Translations under genes and position numbers: made by a program
The notes under the pieces: model-generated
Database searches by the model: none
What the model was told of the DNA's origin: nothing
What the model saw: only the letters and a program-made list of their open reading frames with translations
In this document: piece by piece, positions 21,962-29,849 of the stretch
Layout of the letters: each line of letters begins with the position of its first letter
Numbering within the stretch: the first letter of the stretch is position 1
Source of the DNA: an archaeon
GTDB lineage: Archaea; Nanobdellota; Nanobdellia; Pacearchaeales; UBA284
Direction: 5' to 3'
DNA: 40,758 bases
Assembly (NCBI GenBank): GCA_020343435.1
Contig: CP070794.1
Span: forward strand, 356,451-397,208

Positions 21962-23281
21962 ATGGGTTATTCAAAAAAGTTCAAATATAGAAAACCAACA
22001 AAGAGTATTTCAGGAGTAATTCCATTAGCTGTAGTTATAAAACCTATGAAATGCCCTCATGGAACTTGTCTATACTGTCCTACATTAGATGTTCCTCAAA
22101 GTTACACTCCAAAAAGTCCTGCAATTATGAGAGCTGCTCAATTAAACTATGATGCTTTTAAACAAACTAAAGCAAGATTAAAAGCATTTCAAATTATGAA
22201 ACACTCTACTGATAAAATTGAGTTAATTATTATGGGTGGAACTTTTTTAGCTTATCCTAAACAGTATCAATATGAATTTATCAAAGCATGTTATGATGCT
22301 TTGAATGATAAAAAGTCTAGAGATTTGAAAGAAGCTAAGAAATTTAATGAAAAAGCTAAACATAGGGTTGTAGCTTTATGTATTGAAACAAGACCAGATT
22401 ATTGTTCTGATAGAGATATTCGAAGAATGTTAGAATTTGGATGTACTAGAGTTGAATTAGGTGTTCAAGCAGTTGATAATAGAATTTATAGAAAAGTTTG
22501 TAGAGGACATGGTGTAAAAGAAGTTGTTGATGCAACTAAAAGACTTAAAAATGCTGGGTTTAAGATTGGATATCATATTATGCCTGGATTACCTGGCTCT
22601 AATTTAAAAAAAGATGTTAAGTTGTTTAAGAAATTATTTTCAGATGAGAATTTTAAACCTGATCAATTAAAAATCTATCCAACACAAGTGATTAAAGGGT
22701 CTGAATTAGAGAAATTGTATTGGAATGGAAAGTATAAACCTTATGATAAAGAACAATTAATTAGGTTATTAATTGAGTTTAAGAAAATTGTTCCAAGATA
22801 TTGTAGGATAATGAGAGTTATGAGAGAGATTCCTCCTGATTTCCTGGTTGCTGGAACTATTAGGATTGATTTACGTAGAGAGATACAAAAAAGATTTAGT
22901 AAATGTAAATGTATTAGGTGTAGAGAGATAGGATTTGCTTTATTAAATAAAAAAGAAGTTAAAAAAGGATTAAAATTGAAGATTACAAAATACAGAGCAT
23001 CTAAAGGTAAAGAATTCTTTGTTGAATTTGTAAATAGACAAGATATTATTTTTGGTTTAATCAGATTAAGAATTCCTGATAAATCTAGAGTAATGTTTGT
23101 AAGAGAATTGCATATTTATGGTCCAGCATTAAGATTAGGAAAGAAATTAATGAAAACTGCTGAAAAAATTGCTAGAAAATATAGATGTAAGAGAATTATT
23201 GTTATTTCTGGAGTTGGTGTAAGAGAATACTATAAAGAATTGGGATATAAGTTTAAAGATCCTTATATGGTCAAACCTTGA
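21962..23281 (+). CDS. elp3: Elp3-type tRNA U34 carboxymethyl synthase
   Basis: Adds the carboxymethyl-type group at C5 of wobble uridine using radical SAM chemistry and acetyl-CoA. The cluster ligands are C31, C36 and C39 in CPHGTCLYC. The radical SAM barrel continues through GGTFLAYP, IETRPDYCSD and LGVQAVDN. A zinc-like CKCIRCREIG motif follows, and a GNAT domain ends the protein (VRELHIYGPA ... VREYYKELGYKFKDPYMV). At 439 residues it is shorter than most archaeal Elp3 (about 510-550) and lacks most of the N-terminal tRNA-binding extension before the radical SAM motif. ATG 21962, one base after the previous stop, is chosen over a TTG at 21944. Its 3' end overlaps the convergent phosphoesterase gene by 11 nt. 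Confidence 0.95.
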   Translation: MGYSKKFKYRKPTKSISGVIPLAVVIKPMKCPHGTCLYCPTLDVPQSYTPKSPAIMRAAQLNYDAFKQTKARLKAFQIMKHSTDKIELIIMGGTFLAYPKQYQYEFIKACYDALNDKKSRDLKEAKKFNEKAKHRVVALCIETRPDYCSDRDIRRMLEFGCTRVELGVQAVDNRIYRKVCRGHGVKEVVDATKRLKNAGFKIGYHIMPGLPGSNLKKDVKLFKKLFSDENFKPDQLKIYPTQVIKGSELEKLYWNGKYKPYDKEQLIRLLIEFKKIVPRYCRIMRVMREIPPDFLVAGTIRIDLRREIQKRFSKCKCIRCREIGFALLNKKEVKKGLKLKITKYRASKGKEFFVEFVNRQDIIFGLIRLRIPDKSRVMFVRELHIYGPALRLGKKLMKTAEKIARKYRCKRIIVISGVGVREYYKELGYKFKDPYMVKP

Positions 23282-23927
23282 TGATTTTTCCTTTTTTACC
23301 TACATTAATTACTTTAGTTTTTCCAACTTTTTCCTCTATCCCTTCTGCTTCATGAACATGAGAACAAATAGCTATTTCTGGTTTAAATCTTATTATTGCT
23401 TTTCGAACACCTTCTGAACCTGGAATCCACTCTGAAAGTTTACTCATTAAACTTCCTGATGGATGCGCATGAGTTATCATAATTTTTCTTTTTGCTGTTT
23501 TGATTTTATTAAAACCTTTTTTTAAAACTCCATAGATTTCATCTTCAAGCATTGGAACTGTTAGGTTTACAACACCAACATTTGCTCCTCCTCCACCAAA
23601 TAAGCCTAGATCTCCTATTTTCTTACCTTTTCCATGTAAACTTTTAACATAAGGTTTGTATTTTTCTGCTAGAAAATTAACTGTTGCAATAGTCTCGTGA
23701 TTTCCTGGGATGATCAAAACATCTAATTTCCTTTTTGCAAAAGGTCCTACCAAATAATCTACTGAAGTTTCTGCAAATGTTATATCTCCTGGCATTACTA
23801 CAAGATCCACTTTTTCTTTTACTGCTTTTTCTGCTAATCTCTTTGCTTGCCTAGAATCTCCATGTAAATCTCCTACTGCAAGAATTTTGAGATGTTTTTC
23901 TTTAGGTTTCTTCTTAGCCTTTTTCAT
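23271..23927 (-). CDS. Calcineurin-like metallophosphoesterase
   Basis: A 218-residue enzyme with all the metallophosphoesterase metal motifs: GDLHGD near residue 18, MPGDIT, IPGNHE, ITHAHPSG and CSHVHEAEG. It resembles archaeal Icc/YfcE-type phosphodiesterases; the substrate is not evident. The ATG at 23927 overlaps the upstream methyltransferase stop as ATGA, with a GGAG Shine-Dalgarno-like stretch six bases before it, so translation is coupled. The longer in-frame start at 23954 lies inside that methyltransferase gene and is less likely. Confidence 0.9.
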   Translation of the reverse strand: MKKAKKKPKEKHLKILAVGDLHGDSRQAKRLAEKAVKEKVDLVVMPGDITFAETSVDYLVGPFAKRKLDVLIIPGNHETIATVNFLAEKYKPYVKSLHGKGKKIGDLGLFGGGGANVGVVNLTVPMLEDEIYGVLKKGFNKIKTAKRKIMITHAHPSGSLMSKLSEWIPGSEGVRKAIIRFKPEIAICSHVHEAEGIEEKVGKTKVINVGKKGKIIKV

Positions 23928-24571
23928 TTTTTCTCCATAAAAAAATAATTCCAAACATTTAATTTTCCTCCCCTCATCTTTTTGAAGATTTTGCTTTCAA
24001 TTATTCTAAAGTATGGAGAGAATAACTCTTTTAATTCTTCTAAAGATGCAAAGTATATTTTTGTTCCGATAATTGCTTTTGATCCCTTCGGAACAACTCT
24101 TTCTCCTTGCGAAGAACCCCCAAACTTTTCATCTTTTTCATTAAAGGAAATTGAGAGGTATTTTCCTTTAGGATTTAAAAGATTTTGTATTTCTTCCACA
24201 TATTTCTTCCTTTTTTTAGATGGGATACAATGTAAAAATCCCCATCCTAAAACAAAATCAAATTTTTCATTTAGTTTTTCTAGATTTGTCGCATCCATTG
24301 CTATAAATTTTATATTTACCCCTACTTTTTTTGCATTAGATTTTGCATATTCTATAGCTTTTTCTGAAAGATCTATTCCAGTTACTTCAAATCCTTTTTT
24401 TGCTAAATAAATAGAATGATAGCCTTCACCACAACCAACATCTAATGCTTTGCCTGGTCTGATTTTCCCAGTTTCAATAAGTTTAATTAATTGTTCTGGG
24501 ATCTCTTTATTAGTCCAGACCACAGCATCTGGTTTTTCATAAGCCTGTTCAAAGAGTTCTTTATCATTCAT
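23924..24571 (-). CDS. SAM-dependent methyltransferase, TehB-like
   Basis: A 215-residue class I methyltransferase. Motif I is ALDVGCGEGYHSIYLA near residue 42, then VTGIDLSEKAIEYA and IAMDATNLE. The phrases LGWGFLHCIP and KYLSISFNEKD resemble the TehB/thiol S-methyltransferase group, but the substrate is not established. It is coupled by ATGA overlap both to serS upstream and to the phosphoesterase downstream. Confidence 0.86.
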   Translation of the reverse strand: MNDKELFEQAYEKPDAVVWTNKEIPEQLIKLIETGKIRPGKALDVGCGEGYHSIYLAKKGFEVTGIDLSEKAIEYAKSNAKKVGVNIKFIAMDATNLEKLNEKFDFVLGWGFLHCIPSKKRKKYVEEIQNLLNPKGKYLSISFNEKDEKFGGSSQGERVVPKGSKAIIGTKIYFASLEELKELFSPYFRIIESKIFKKMRGGKLNVWNYFFMEKK

Positions 24572-25800
24572 TTTATGATCTTTTTTCCAAAATACTTCTG
24601 AAGAGCTGTTGGAATCTTGATAGAACCTTCTTTTTGTTGATAATTCTCAATCAAAGCTATAAATGTCCTGTTTAATCCTAAACAAGTTCCATTTAAAGTA
24701 TGGACAAAATCTCTTTTTCCACCATCAACAAAATGAATTCTAGCTCTTCTTGCTTGGAAATCTAAAGAATTAGAACAAGAACTTACTTCTAACCATCCTG
24801 AAACTGGAGAGAAGACCTCAACATCATATGTAATTGAATTCTGAGTTGATAGATCCCATGCTGGAAGTAACTTGATTCTGTAAGGTAATCCTAATAATTT
24901 TAATGGTTTTACAGCTGTTTCAACCATTTTCTTTAACTCTTTTTCAGAATCCTTTGGGTGGACTACTTTGAATAATTCAACTTCATCAAACTGGTGAACC
25001 CTAAACATACCTTTTGTAGCTCCTTTTTCTGTTCTAAAGCTTGGGATATATGCTGTTAAGTGAATAGGTAACTTATCTAAACTAATGTTTTGTTTTGAGT
25101 ATAAGTTGAGTAATCCAACTTCTTCAGTTGGACTTAGATATAATCCTTCTCTTGTTTTGTACATTCCTTCTTCAAATTTAGGTAAGTGGCCAGAGAAAGT
25201 TACTGCTTGTTCATTTAATAATATAGGAAGTTGGATTTCGGTGTAATTATCTTTTTTTGCAGTATCTAAACATAGGTTAATTAGCGCTCTTAATAAAGTT
25301 GCTCCGTCTTTTTTTAATAAGTAAAATCCTTCTCCTGACATATTGGTAGCAGATTCAAAATCTATAATCCTTAATTTTTTACATAAAGTTAAATAATCTT
25401 TCTGAAATTTCTGTTTTTTGGGTGTTCCAGATTTAGAAATGATTTTTTCTTTATCAGGACATTTTTTATCAACTGAATTTGGGAAACTTAAGGTTAAAGT
25501 ATTAAGTTTAGGTTCTATTTTCTGCATTAATTCTTCAGATTTTCTTGTTTGTTCAGCTATTTTCTTAGCTTCTTTTATCTTTTCTTGGGCTTCTTTTTTC
25601 TTTCCTGCTTTATTTAGTTTATTTATTGCTTCAGAAACAACATTCCTCTGATGTCTTAGTTGATCTAGCTTAACTTTTAAATCTCTGAATTCTTTATCTG
25701 CTTTTACCCATGTATCCACTAACTTAACATCTAGTCCTCTTTTCTTTAGAACTAACTTAATGTCTTTTGGTTTTTCTCTAATTAATTTTGGATCTAACAT
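24568..25800 (-). CDS. serS: Seryl-tRNA synthetase
   Basis: Charges tRNA-Ser (and the selenocysteine tRNA if present). The 410-residue class II enzyme starts MLDPKLIREKP, has the long antiparallel coiled-coil arm (about 28-100) that grips the tRNA, motif 2 FRTEKGATKGMFRVHQFDEVE (255-275, split here by Lys/Gly) and motif 3 LNGTCLGLNRTFIALIEN near 370. It is the common, not the methanogen-type, SerRS. It is upstream of and coupled to the methyltransferase gene. The pilin cluster lies immediately upstream on the same strand with a 31-nt gap, so serS may partly depend on that transcript. Confidence 0.96.
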   Translation of the reverse strand: MLDPKLIREKPKDIKLVLKKRGLDVKLVDTWVKADKEFRDLKVKLDQLRHQRNVVSEAINKLNKAGKKKEAQEKIKEAKKIAEQTRKSEELMQKIEPKLNTLTLSFPNSVDKKCPDKEKIISKSGTPKKQKFQKDYLTLCKKLRIIDFESATNMSGEGFYLLKKDGATLLRALINLCLDTAKKDNYTEIQLPILLNEQAVTFSGHLPKFEEGMYKTREGLYLSPTEEVGLLNLYSKQNISLDKLPIHLTAYIPSFRTEKGATKGMFRVHQFDEVELFKVVHPKDSEKELKKMVETAVKPLKLLGLPYRIKLLPAWDLSTQNSITYDVEVFSPVSGWLEVSSCSNSLDFQARRARIHFVDGGKRDFVHTLNGTCLGLNRTFIALIENYQQKEGSIKIPTALQKYFGKKIIK

Positions 25801-25831
25801 CTCTGAAAAAAGGTATTGAAATTTAAAAACC

Positions 25832-26326
25832 TTAGCCTAGGAATACTTCTAAGTTTGTTCCTGTGTTTTTAATGAAAATCCTATAAGGATTTTCTGAAGG
25901 TTGTAGTGTCCTTCCATTATAATCTAAATTAAAGGTTCTTCCAGTATAATTAAGAATCAGATGAATATCAAACTTATTGTCCTGAGTTTGTTCTGTTAAA
26001 GAGACTAACCTTGTTCCAATATATTTTCCAGGTTCACTATACATATATGCTGAATCTTGTAAAGTCCAAGTTATTTGAGATTCTTCTATTGTTAAGGTTC
26101 CTTTTTTCATCACTATTTCAACTAATGCTTGTGTTCCTTCTGTTAAACTTGCTCTTTCAACACCTTCATCTAATTCATTTAACATCTCTAAGCTCTGTTC
26201 AACTAATGCTTTATCCTTGTTCTTATTGATAACAGGTGTTACAGCTGTTAGAACCAGAGCTATGATTGCTATGCTAATTAAGATATATAGAACAGTAGAA
26301 ACCCAGATTACTGCTTTCTTTTTCAT
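25832..26326 (-). CDS. Archaeal pilin-like protein 5 of 5
   Basis: A 164-residue protein with a class III (type IV pilin-like) signal: MKKKAVIWVSTVLYILIS, where prepilin peptidase would cut after the basic/Ala stretch, leaving a hydrophobic helix (about 6-28). An acidic helix follows (LVEQSLEMLNELDEGVERA), then a beta-rich C-terminal domain. The signal deviates from the neighbours in having WVST instead of PVIST. It is the last gene of a five-gene pilin run, 2 nt after pilin 4. It could be a minor pilin. Confidence 0.82.
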   Translation of the reverse strand: MKKKAVIWVSTVLYILISIAIIALVLTAVTPVINKNKDKALVEQSLEMLNELDEGVERASLTEGTQALVEIVMKKGTLTIEESQITWTLQDSAYMYSEPGKYIGTRLVSLTEQTQDNKFDIHLILNYTGRTFNLDYNGRTLQPSENPYRIFIKNTGTNLEVFLG

Positions 26327-26328
26327 TT

Positions 26329-26772
26329 TTAGACCCTATTAACAGGAATTGCTGTTTGTATATCACACTTAATTACTTTCTCTTTTCCAACTAATTTGAC
26401 AACTGGCGCTATTCCTACAGAAGTTATATTCTCTCTCCAAAGAATTTCAATAACTCTTGATTCAAAAGGATCAAAACCCTCTACATCTATTTCTTTTACT
26501 TCTGTTCCTTCTACACTAATTAATTGGACAACTATCCCTCTTAAATCATATTCTGCAGAACTTCTTGTTACCCTTATAGTTACATTATTTGTTGTGATAT
26601 TCTGGTTTGCGTATTCTAGATCAAGTTGCGCTTCTGCACCACAAGCTTTTGCTTTATCCATGTTCTCTCTGATCATTGGAATTACAAAAGCCATGATTAA
26701 AGCCACTGCCACTATTACAATAACTATCAATAGAACTGTTGAAATTACAGGTGCAACAGCTTTCTTTTTCAT
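26329..26772 (-). CDS. Archaeal pilin-like protein 4 of 5
   Basis: A 147-residue protein with the signal MKKKAVAPVISTVLLIVIV, a textbook archaeal pilin N-terminus (basic residues, Ala, then a helix beginning with xPVISTVLL). The extracellular part (about 33-147) is beta-rich with two cysteines (C43, C137) that could pair. The adhesive or filament role is inferred from the family. The 46-nt gap to pilin 3 contains a TATA-like run, so transcription may restart here. Confidence 0.87.
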   Translation of the reverse strand: MKKKAVAPVISTVLLIVIVIVAVALIMAFVIPMIRENMDKAKACGAEAQLDLEYANQNITTNNVTIRVTRSSAEYDLRGIVVQLISVEGTEVKEIDVEGFDPFESRVIEILWRENITSVGIAPVVKLVGKEKVIKCDIQTAIPVNRV

Positions 26773-26818
26773 TTTAACCTCTTTTTTATTTAAAGTGAAT
26801 TTTAGTTTTTATATCTTT

Positions 26819-27229
26819 CTAACATGATCTAGTTATTGCCTCATCTTCACAAGCATAATCCTGATATCCTTCAGATGTTTGGCCTCTTAATACTGGAATT
26901 ACTTTTGTTCTTCTAGAACAACTTGTTGACCAAGTGTCTCCTGGCATTAAAGGATCTGCTTGTCTCAACGTAGTCGCTTCCCCATCTCCATCTATTATTT
27001 TGAATTCTTGTATTGCTATATTTCCAGTGTTAGTAATTTGCATTCCTGAACCTGTTGTTTGAACATCAAATCTAATTCTTGGACAAATATTTTCAACTGC
27101 TGTTCCTTGTTTGATTATTGCTTCTTCTTGGAATCCTCTCATCCAGAAGAAGATAATTACAAATAATGCTACTGCTATTACAATTAACAAAACAGTTGCA
27201 AGTACTGGAGTTATTGCTTTTTTATTCAC
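26819..27229 (-). CDS. Archaeal pilin-like protein 3 of 5
   Basis: A 136-residue protein with the signal MNKKAITPVLATVLLIVIAV and a hydrophobic helix to about residue 30. The short mature domain has four cysteines (C48, C109, C128, C136), the last being the final residue, so two disulfides are possible. A beta-sandwich with the phrase ITNTGNIAIQEFKI fits archaeal pilins. The start overlaps the pilin 2 stop by 8 nt. Confidence 0.87.
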   Translation of the reverse strand: MNKKAITPVLATVLLIVIAVALFVIIFFWMRGFQEEAIIKQGTAVENICPRIRFDVQTTGSGMQITNTGNIAIQEFKIIDGDGEATTLRQADPLMPGDTWSTSCSRRTKVIPVLRGQTSEGYQDYACEDEAITRSC

Positions 27230-27725
27230 CTATCCCTCCGATGTTTTCATAATCTGTACATGAATCTAATGAAAAAGTTATTTGATCTTCTGCGCACAAA
27301 ACTGATGTTTGATTGATTGTTTTTACAGGAATTAGTCTTATTTTTGCTGTTTCTATTAGTCTTGGAATATCCACTACTAAAGACTCACTTACATTTAATT
27401 GTTTTGGATTTTGAGTACCTTCTAATTCACAGTTTATTATTCCAGTTTTAATTTTTGTTGAATTATCTTGATTATTAAGAGAGTAGATTAGAAAACAATC
27501 TACATCAAATCTTCCAGTATTTCTCAATGAAAAATTAATAGTATTACTTAGATAACCACATTCTTCAATTATTGCGCTAACTCCTTCAGGACAAGTAATC
27601 TCTTCTGTTGGAACCCTACTTTTTGCCCAGATATAGATTCCTGAAGCTATTGCAATAACCATTACTGTAAGTAAAACATAAGAGACTAATGTGCTTAATC
27701 CTTTTTTAGCAGTAATAGACCTCAT
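27222..27725 (-). CDS. Archaeal pilin-like protein 2 of 5
   Basis: A 167-residue protein with a longer basic N-terminus, MRSITAKKGLSTLVSYVLLTVMV, where cleavage would follow KKG. The mature part has four visible cysteines (CPEGV, CGYLS, CFLIY, CELEG) plus two more near the C-terminus and the phrase FSLRNTGRFDVDCFL, which resembles the beta-strand repeat of archaeal pilins. It overlaps pilin 1 by 20 nt and pilin 3 by 8 nt. Confidence 0.85.
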   Translation of the reverse strand: MRSITAKKGLSTLVSYVLLTVMVIAIASGIYIWAKSRVPTEEITCPEGVSAIIEECGYLSNTINFSLRNTGRFDVDCFLIYSLNNQDNSTKIKTGIINCELEGTQNPKQLNVSESLVVDIPRLIETAKIRLIPVKTINQTSVLCAEDQITFSLDSCTDYENIGGIGE

Positions 27726-28164
27726 TTTCTCTTTTTGTTCTTAAAATAGGATAAAAGTTCCTATGTTCTGTTATAGTAAATGTCTTTTTAATAGGTTTTG
27801 ATATTGTGATTTCAATAACATCTTCTAATAATATTTCTCCTCCTGAAGAAACCTTTCCAAAATTTGTTGTTATTTCTTCTTCAAAATTATTGATTAACCT
27901 TACAGAACTTGATTTTCCATAGATGAAAAGTATTTCTATATCTTTGTGATTCATGAATTCTGTTGTTAATTGTCTTATTTCCTCTAATTCGTTTGTTGCT
28001 TCTTGACTTATCATAAAAGCTTCATGCTTGTAATTATCACATGTTCTAAAAAAATCTTCACTAAAATCCTGAGATTTTGCAAAATTGAATTGGGTTGATA
28101 CTCCGAGAATTAGAATTCCGAAAATTACTGCAAAGATTATGAAAAATTGTGCTTTTTTATTCAT
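27706..28164 (-). CDS. Archaeal pilin-like protein 1 of 5
   Basis: A 152-residue protein with the signal MNKKAQFFIIFAVIFGILIL; KKAQ is a typical prepilin cleavage site. After the helix come a charged helical region (about 33-70) and a strand-rich region. It is less hydrophobic in its mature domain than the others and may be a minor pilin or pseudopilin. The start overlaps the upstream GNAT gene by an ATGA. Confidence 0.8.
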   Translation of the reverse strand: MNKKAQFFIIFAVIFGILILGVSTQFNFAKSQDFSEDFFRTCDNYKHEAFMISQEATNELEEIRQLTTEFMNHKDIEILFIYGKSSSVRLINNFEEEITTNFGKVSSGGEILLEDVIEITISKPIKKTFTITEHRNFYPILRTKRENEVYYC

Positions 28165-28601
28165 TTTTTGTATAGATTTTTAGTCATTTGAATGAAATTT
28201 TTTGTTTTTTTAAATCCAAATTTTTTGTATATATTTATTGCTTTTGCCTTAGTATTGGTATTTAATACAATTATTCTGGCTTTTTTCTTTTTGCAAAAAC
28301 TTATTGCAAATTTAATTAGTCTTTTCCCAACTCCTTGTCTACGATATTCTTCCACAACCCCTACATCCTCTATATAGGCATTCCATCCTCTAGACCACAA
28401 ATAGATGTAGAACATTATAAATCCAATTATTTTTTTATTTTCCTCTGCTACAAAGAATTTCATCCAACCAATATTCTCCTTTAATTTTATCATTAAATTT
28501 TTTTCATTCCATCTTTCACAATAGGGTTTTTTAGAATACATTCTTTTGTAAAGTTTTGCAATTTCTTCTAAATCAGTTTTTTTAACTCTTCTAATCCTCA
28601 T
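28161..28601 (-). CDS. GNAT-family N-acetyltransferase
   Basis: A 146-residue acetyl-CoA-dependent acetyltransferase. The acetyl-CoA loop is VEEYRRQGVGKRLI near 85, followed by ARIIVLNTNTKAKAINIYKKFGFKK, a RimI-like end. The acceptor is unknown; protein N-termini or surface proteins are possible because it is coupled by ATGA overlap to the first pilin gene and by 4 nt to the phosphorylase-like gene upstream. Confidence 0.88.
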   Translation of the reverse strand: MRIRRVKKTDLEEIAKLYKRMYSKKPYCERWNEKNLMIKLKENIGWMKFFVAEENKKIIGFIMFYIYLWSRGWNAYIEDVGVVEEYRRQGVGKRLIKFAISFCKKKKARIIVLNTNTKAKAINIYKKFGFKKTKNFIQMTKNLYKK

Positions 28602-29368
28602 TTTATAAGTTTGACCATTGTTTTGATGGCATTGGTAAAGTGTTTGCTAAGTTTGTTTGCATCTACTTTGAAACGAATTACATCTAACATATGTTTTTTT
28701 ATGCTTAAAACATCTGAAACTACTAAAAAAATACCTAAAGGAACTTTTTTTCCAAGATGCTTTGCTATCTGATATGTTTCTTTATCTACACATTCTCCGT
28801 GTTGTGATAAAACTTCTGCCAATTTTACAAGAGTAGATTTACTCTTCCTATGAATATTTGCTGGAGCAAGAGTAAGATTTGAGGTAACCATCCTTCCTGG
28901 TTTTCCTTTAATTTTTTTAGATAGAACGTTTTTAATTTTTATCCTATTTTTTGGTTTTACTTTTAGAACATGTTTATGGTTGATTGTTTCTCCTTTAAAG
29001 AAAACTTCACTAAATTCTTCGGGGATGTGGATATCATATTTTTTACCTTTGAAGGCGCCACAAAGTCCTAAAAAAAGAACTGGATTTTTAGGCTTTATTT
29101 TCTTAATTAGTTGATCTGTTGGCAAAGGCATAATATTTTTGAATCCAGTCTCTAACCACTCTTTTAGATTATCATAATTTTTGTCTTGGATTGGATTTAA
29201 ACAAAAGAAAACTTCTACATCAATACCATTAATTTTACTAATAAATTTTTCTGGTTCTACTCTCCTAAACTTCCATTTATTCCTTTTTTCCATACGGCCA
29301 AAGATCCACAAATAACTATGATAAAAATCTACAGAACCTCCAAAGATTATTGTTAATTTTTTTGCCAT
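28598..29368 (-). CDS. Nucleoside-phosphorylase-superfamily-like protein
   Basis: A 256-residue protein with features of the PNP/UDP family (MTA, inosine or uridine phosphorylases and nucleosidases). GLCGAFKGKKYDIHIPEEF stands where these have the G-x-x-G-A-L...GDxVIP block, and GECVDKETYQIAKHLGKKVPLGIFLVVSDV matches the E-M-E...vSD block. The catalytic Asp is SD in VVSDV. The match is by eye and the family is loosely conserved, so the reaction is not assigned. It lies 10 nt after the 3' end of the SRP RNA with no TATA box at the usual distance, so it may be read through from the SRP RNA promoter. Confidence 0.6.
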   Translation of the reverse strand: MAKKLTIIFGGSVDFYHSYLWIFGRMEKRNKWKFRRVEPEKFISKINGIDVEVFFCLNPIQDKNYDNLKEWLETGFKNIMPLPTDQLIKKIKPKNPVLFLGLCGAFKGKKYDIHIPEEFSEVFFKGETINHKHVLKVKPKNRIKIKNVLSKKIKGKPGRMVTSNLTLAPANIHRKSKSTLVKLAEVLSQHGECVDKETYQIAKHLGKKVPLGIFLVVSDVLSIKKHMLDVIRFKVDANKLSKHFTNAIKTMVKLIK

Positions 29369-29377
29369 CCTCTTTTA

Positions 29378-29650
29378 AAAAGTGAGCAGCTCTCCAGAGC
29401 TTGCTTAATAGAGGCAATGAAAGTTAATCCTAACTCTTCCTCAGCTCTGCAACCCTACAAGCACCTAGACTACAAGTTAGGGCTGCTCTCTTCCGAGACT
29501 GACCCAGTTACCTTACAGCAAGGTCGAGCAGGACAAAGCCTCAACGTAGGAGCAGGACTCTCACGTCTCTACCTCACTCACTCTGTTGCAGCTCGCCATA
29601 AAGCCCGTTTGCGAACAGCGGAGGGCTGACCCGCCAGCCTAGAGCCACTC
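29378..29650 (-). ncRNA. Signal recognition particle RNA (7S)
   Basis: On the minus strand, a G+C-rich stretch contains the invariant SRP helix 8: GGGTCAGTCTCGGAAGAGAG with a GGAA tetraloop, followed by CAGCCC. The ends pair over about ten positions, GAGTGGCTCT with AGAGCTGCTC. The 5' part (GGCTGGCGGGTCAGCCCTCCG, written in two blocks GGCTGGCGGG and TCAGCCCTCCG) fits the Alu-domain hairpins. A TATA box at 29672-29679 places the start near 29650, and a CTTTTT run marks the end near 29378. It scaffolds SRP19/SRP54 for co-translational targeting of membrane proteins and pilins. Confidence 0.93.
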
Positions 29651-29671
29651 AAAAAGGAGAATCAGTAAAAG

Positions 29672-29679
29672 TTTTTAAA
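29672..29679 (-). promoter_or_regulatory. TATA box for SRP RNA
   Basis: Read on the minus strand as TTTAAAAA, it is centred about 25 nt before the inferred SRP RNA 5' end at 29650. It lies between tRNA-Leu and the SRP RNA. Confidence 0.58.
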
Positions 29680-29688
29680 GCTAACTAA

Positions 29689-29772
29689 TGCGGGAGACAG
29701 GATTCGAACCTGCGTAGGGACTAACCCACAGGATCTTAAGTCCTGCCTGTTTGACCGCTCCAGCACTCCCGC
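29689..29772 (-). tRNA. tRNA-Leu (anticodon UAA)
   Basis: An 84-nt minus-strand tRNA with a long variable arm. The acceptor is GCGGGAG with CTCCCGC, the anticodon stem is CAGGA/TCCTG around the loop CTTAAGA (UAA), the T-loop is TTCGAAT, and the discriminator is A. No intron or CCA is encoded. A TATA-like TTTAAAAATA lies about 25 nt upstream, shared in part with the spacer before the divergent methyltransferase gene. Confidence 0.96.
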
Positions 29773-29849
29773 GTAATTTAACTAAAAATCAGATATTTTT
29801 AAAGCTTGTTAAAGAAAGATTTATTAAAGAAATCCTCTAGAATTAGAAT

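Noticed and set aside
29417-29629. A 70-residue plus-strand ORF in the G+C-rich island
   Set aside because: It lies wholly within the SRP RNA on the opposite strand. The island's composition comes from the RNA structure, and the ORF has no start signal.
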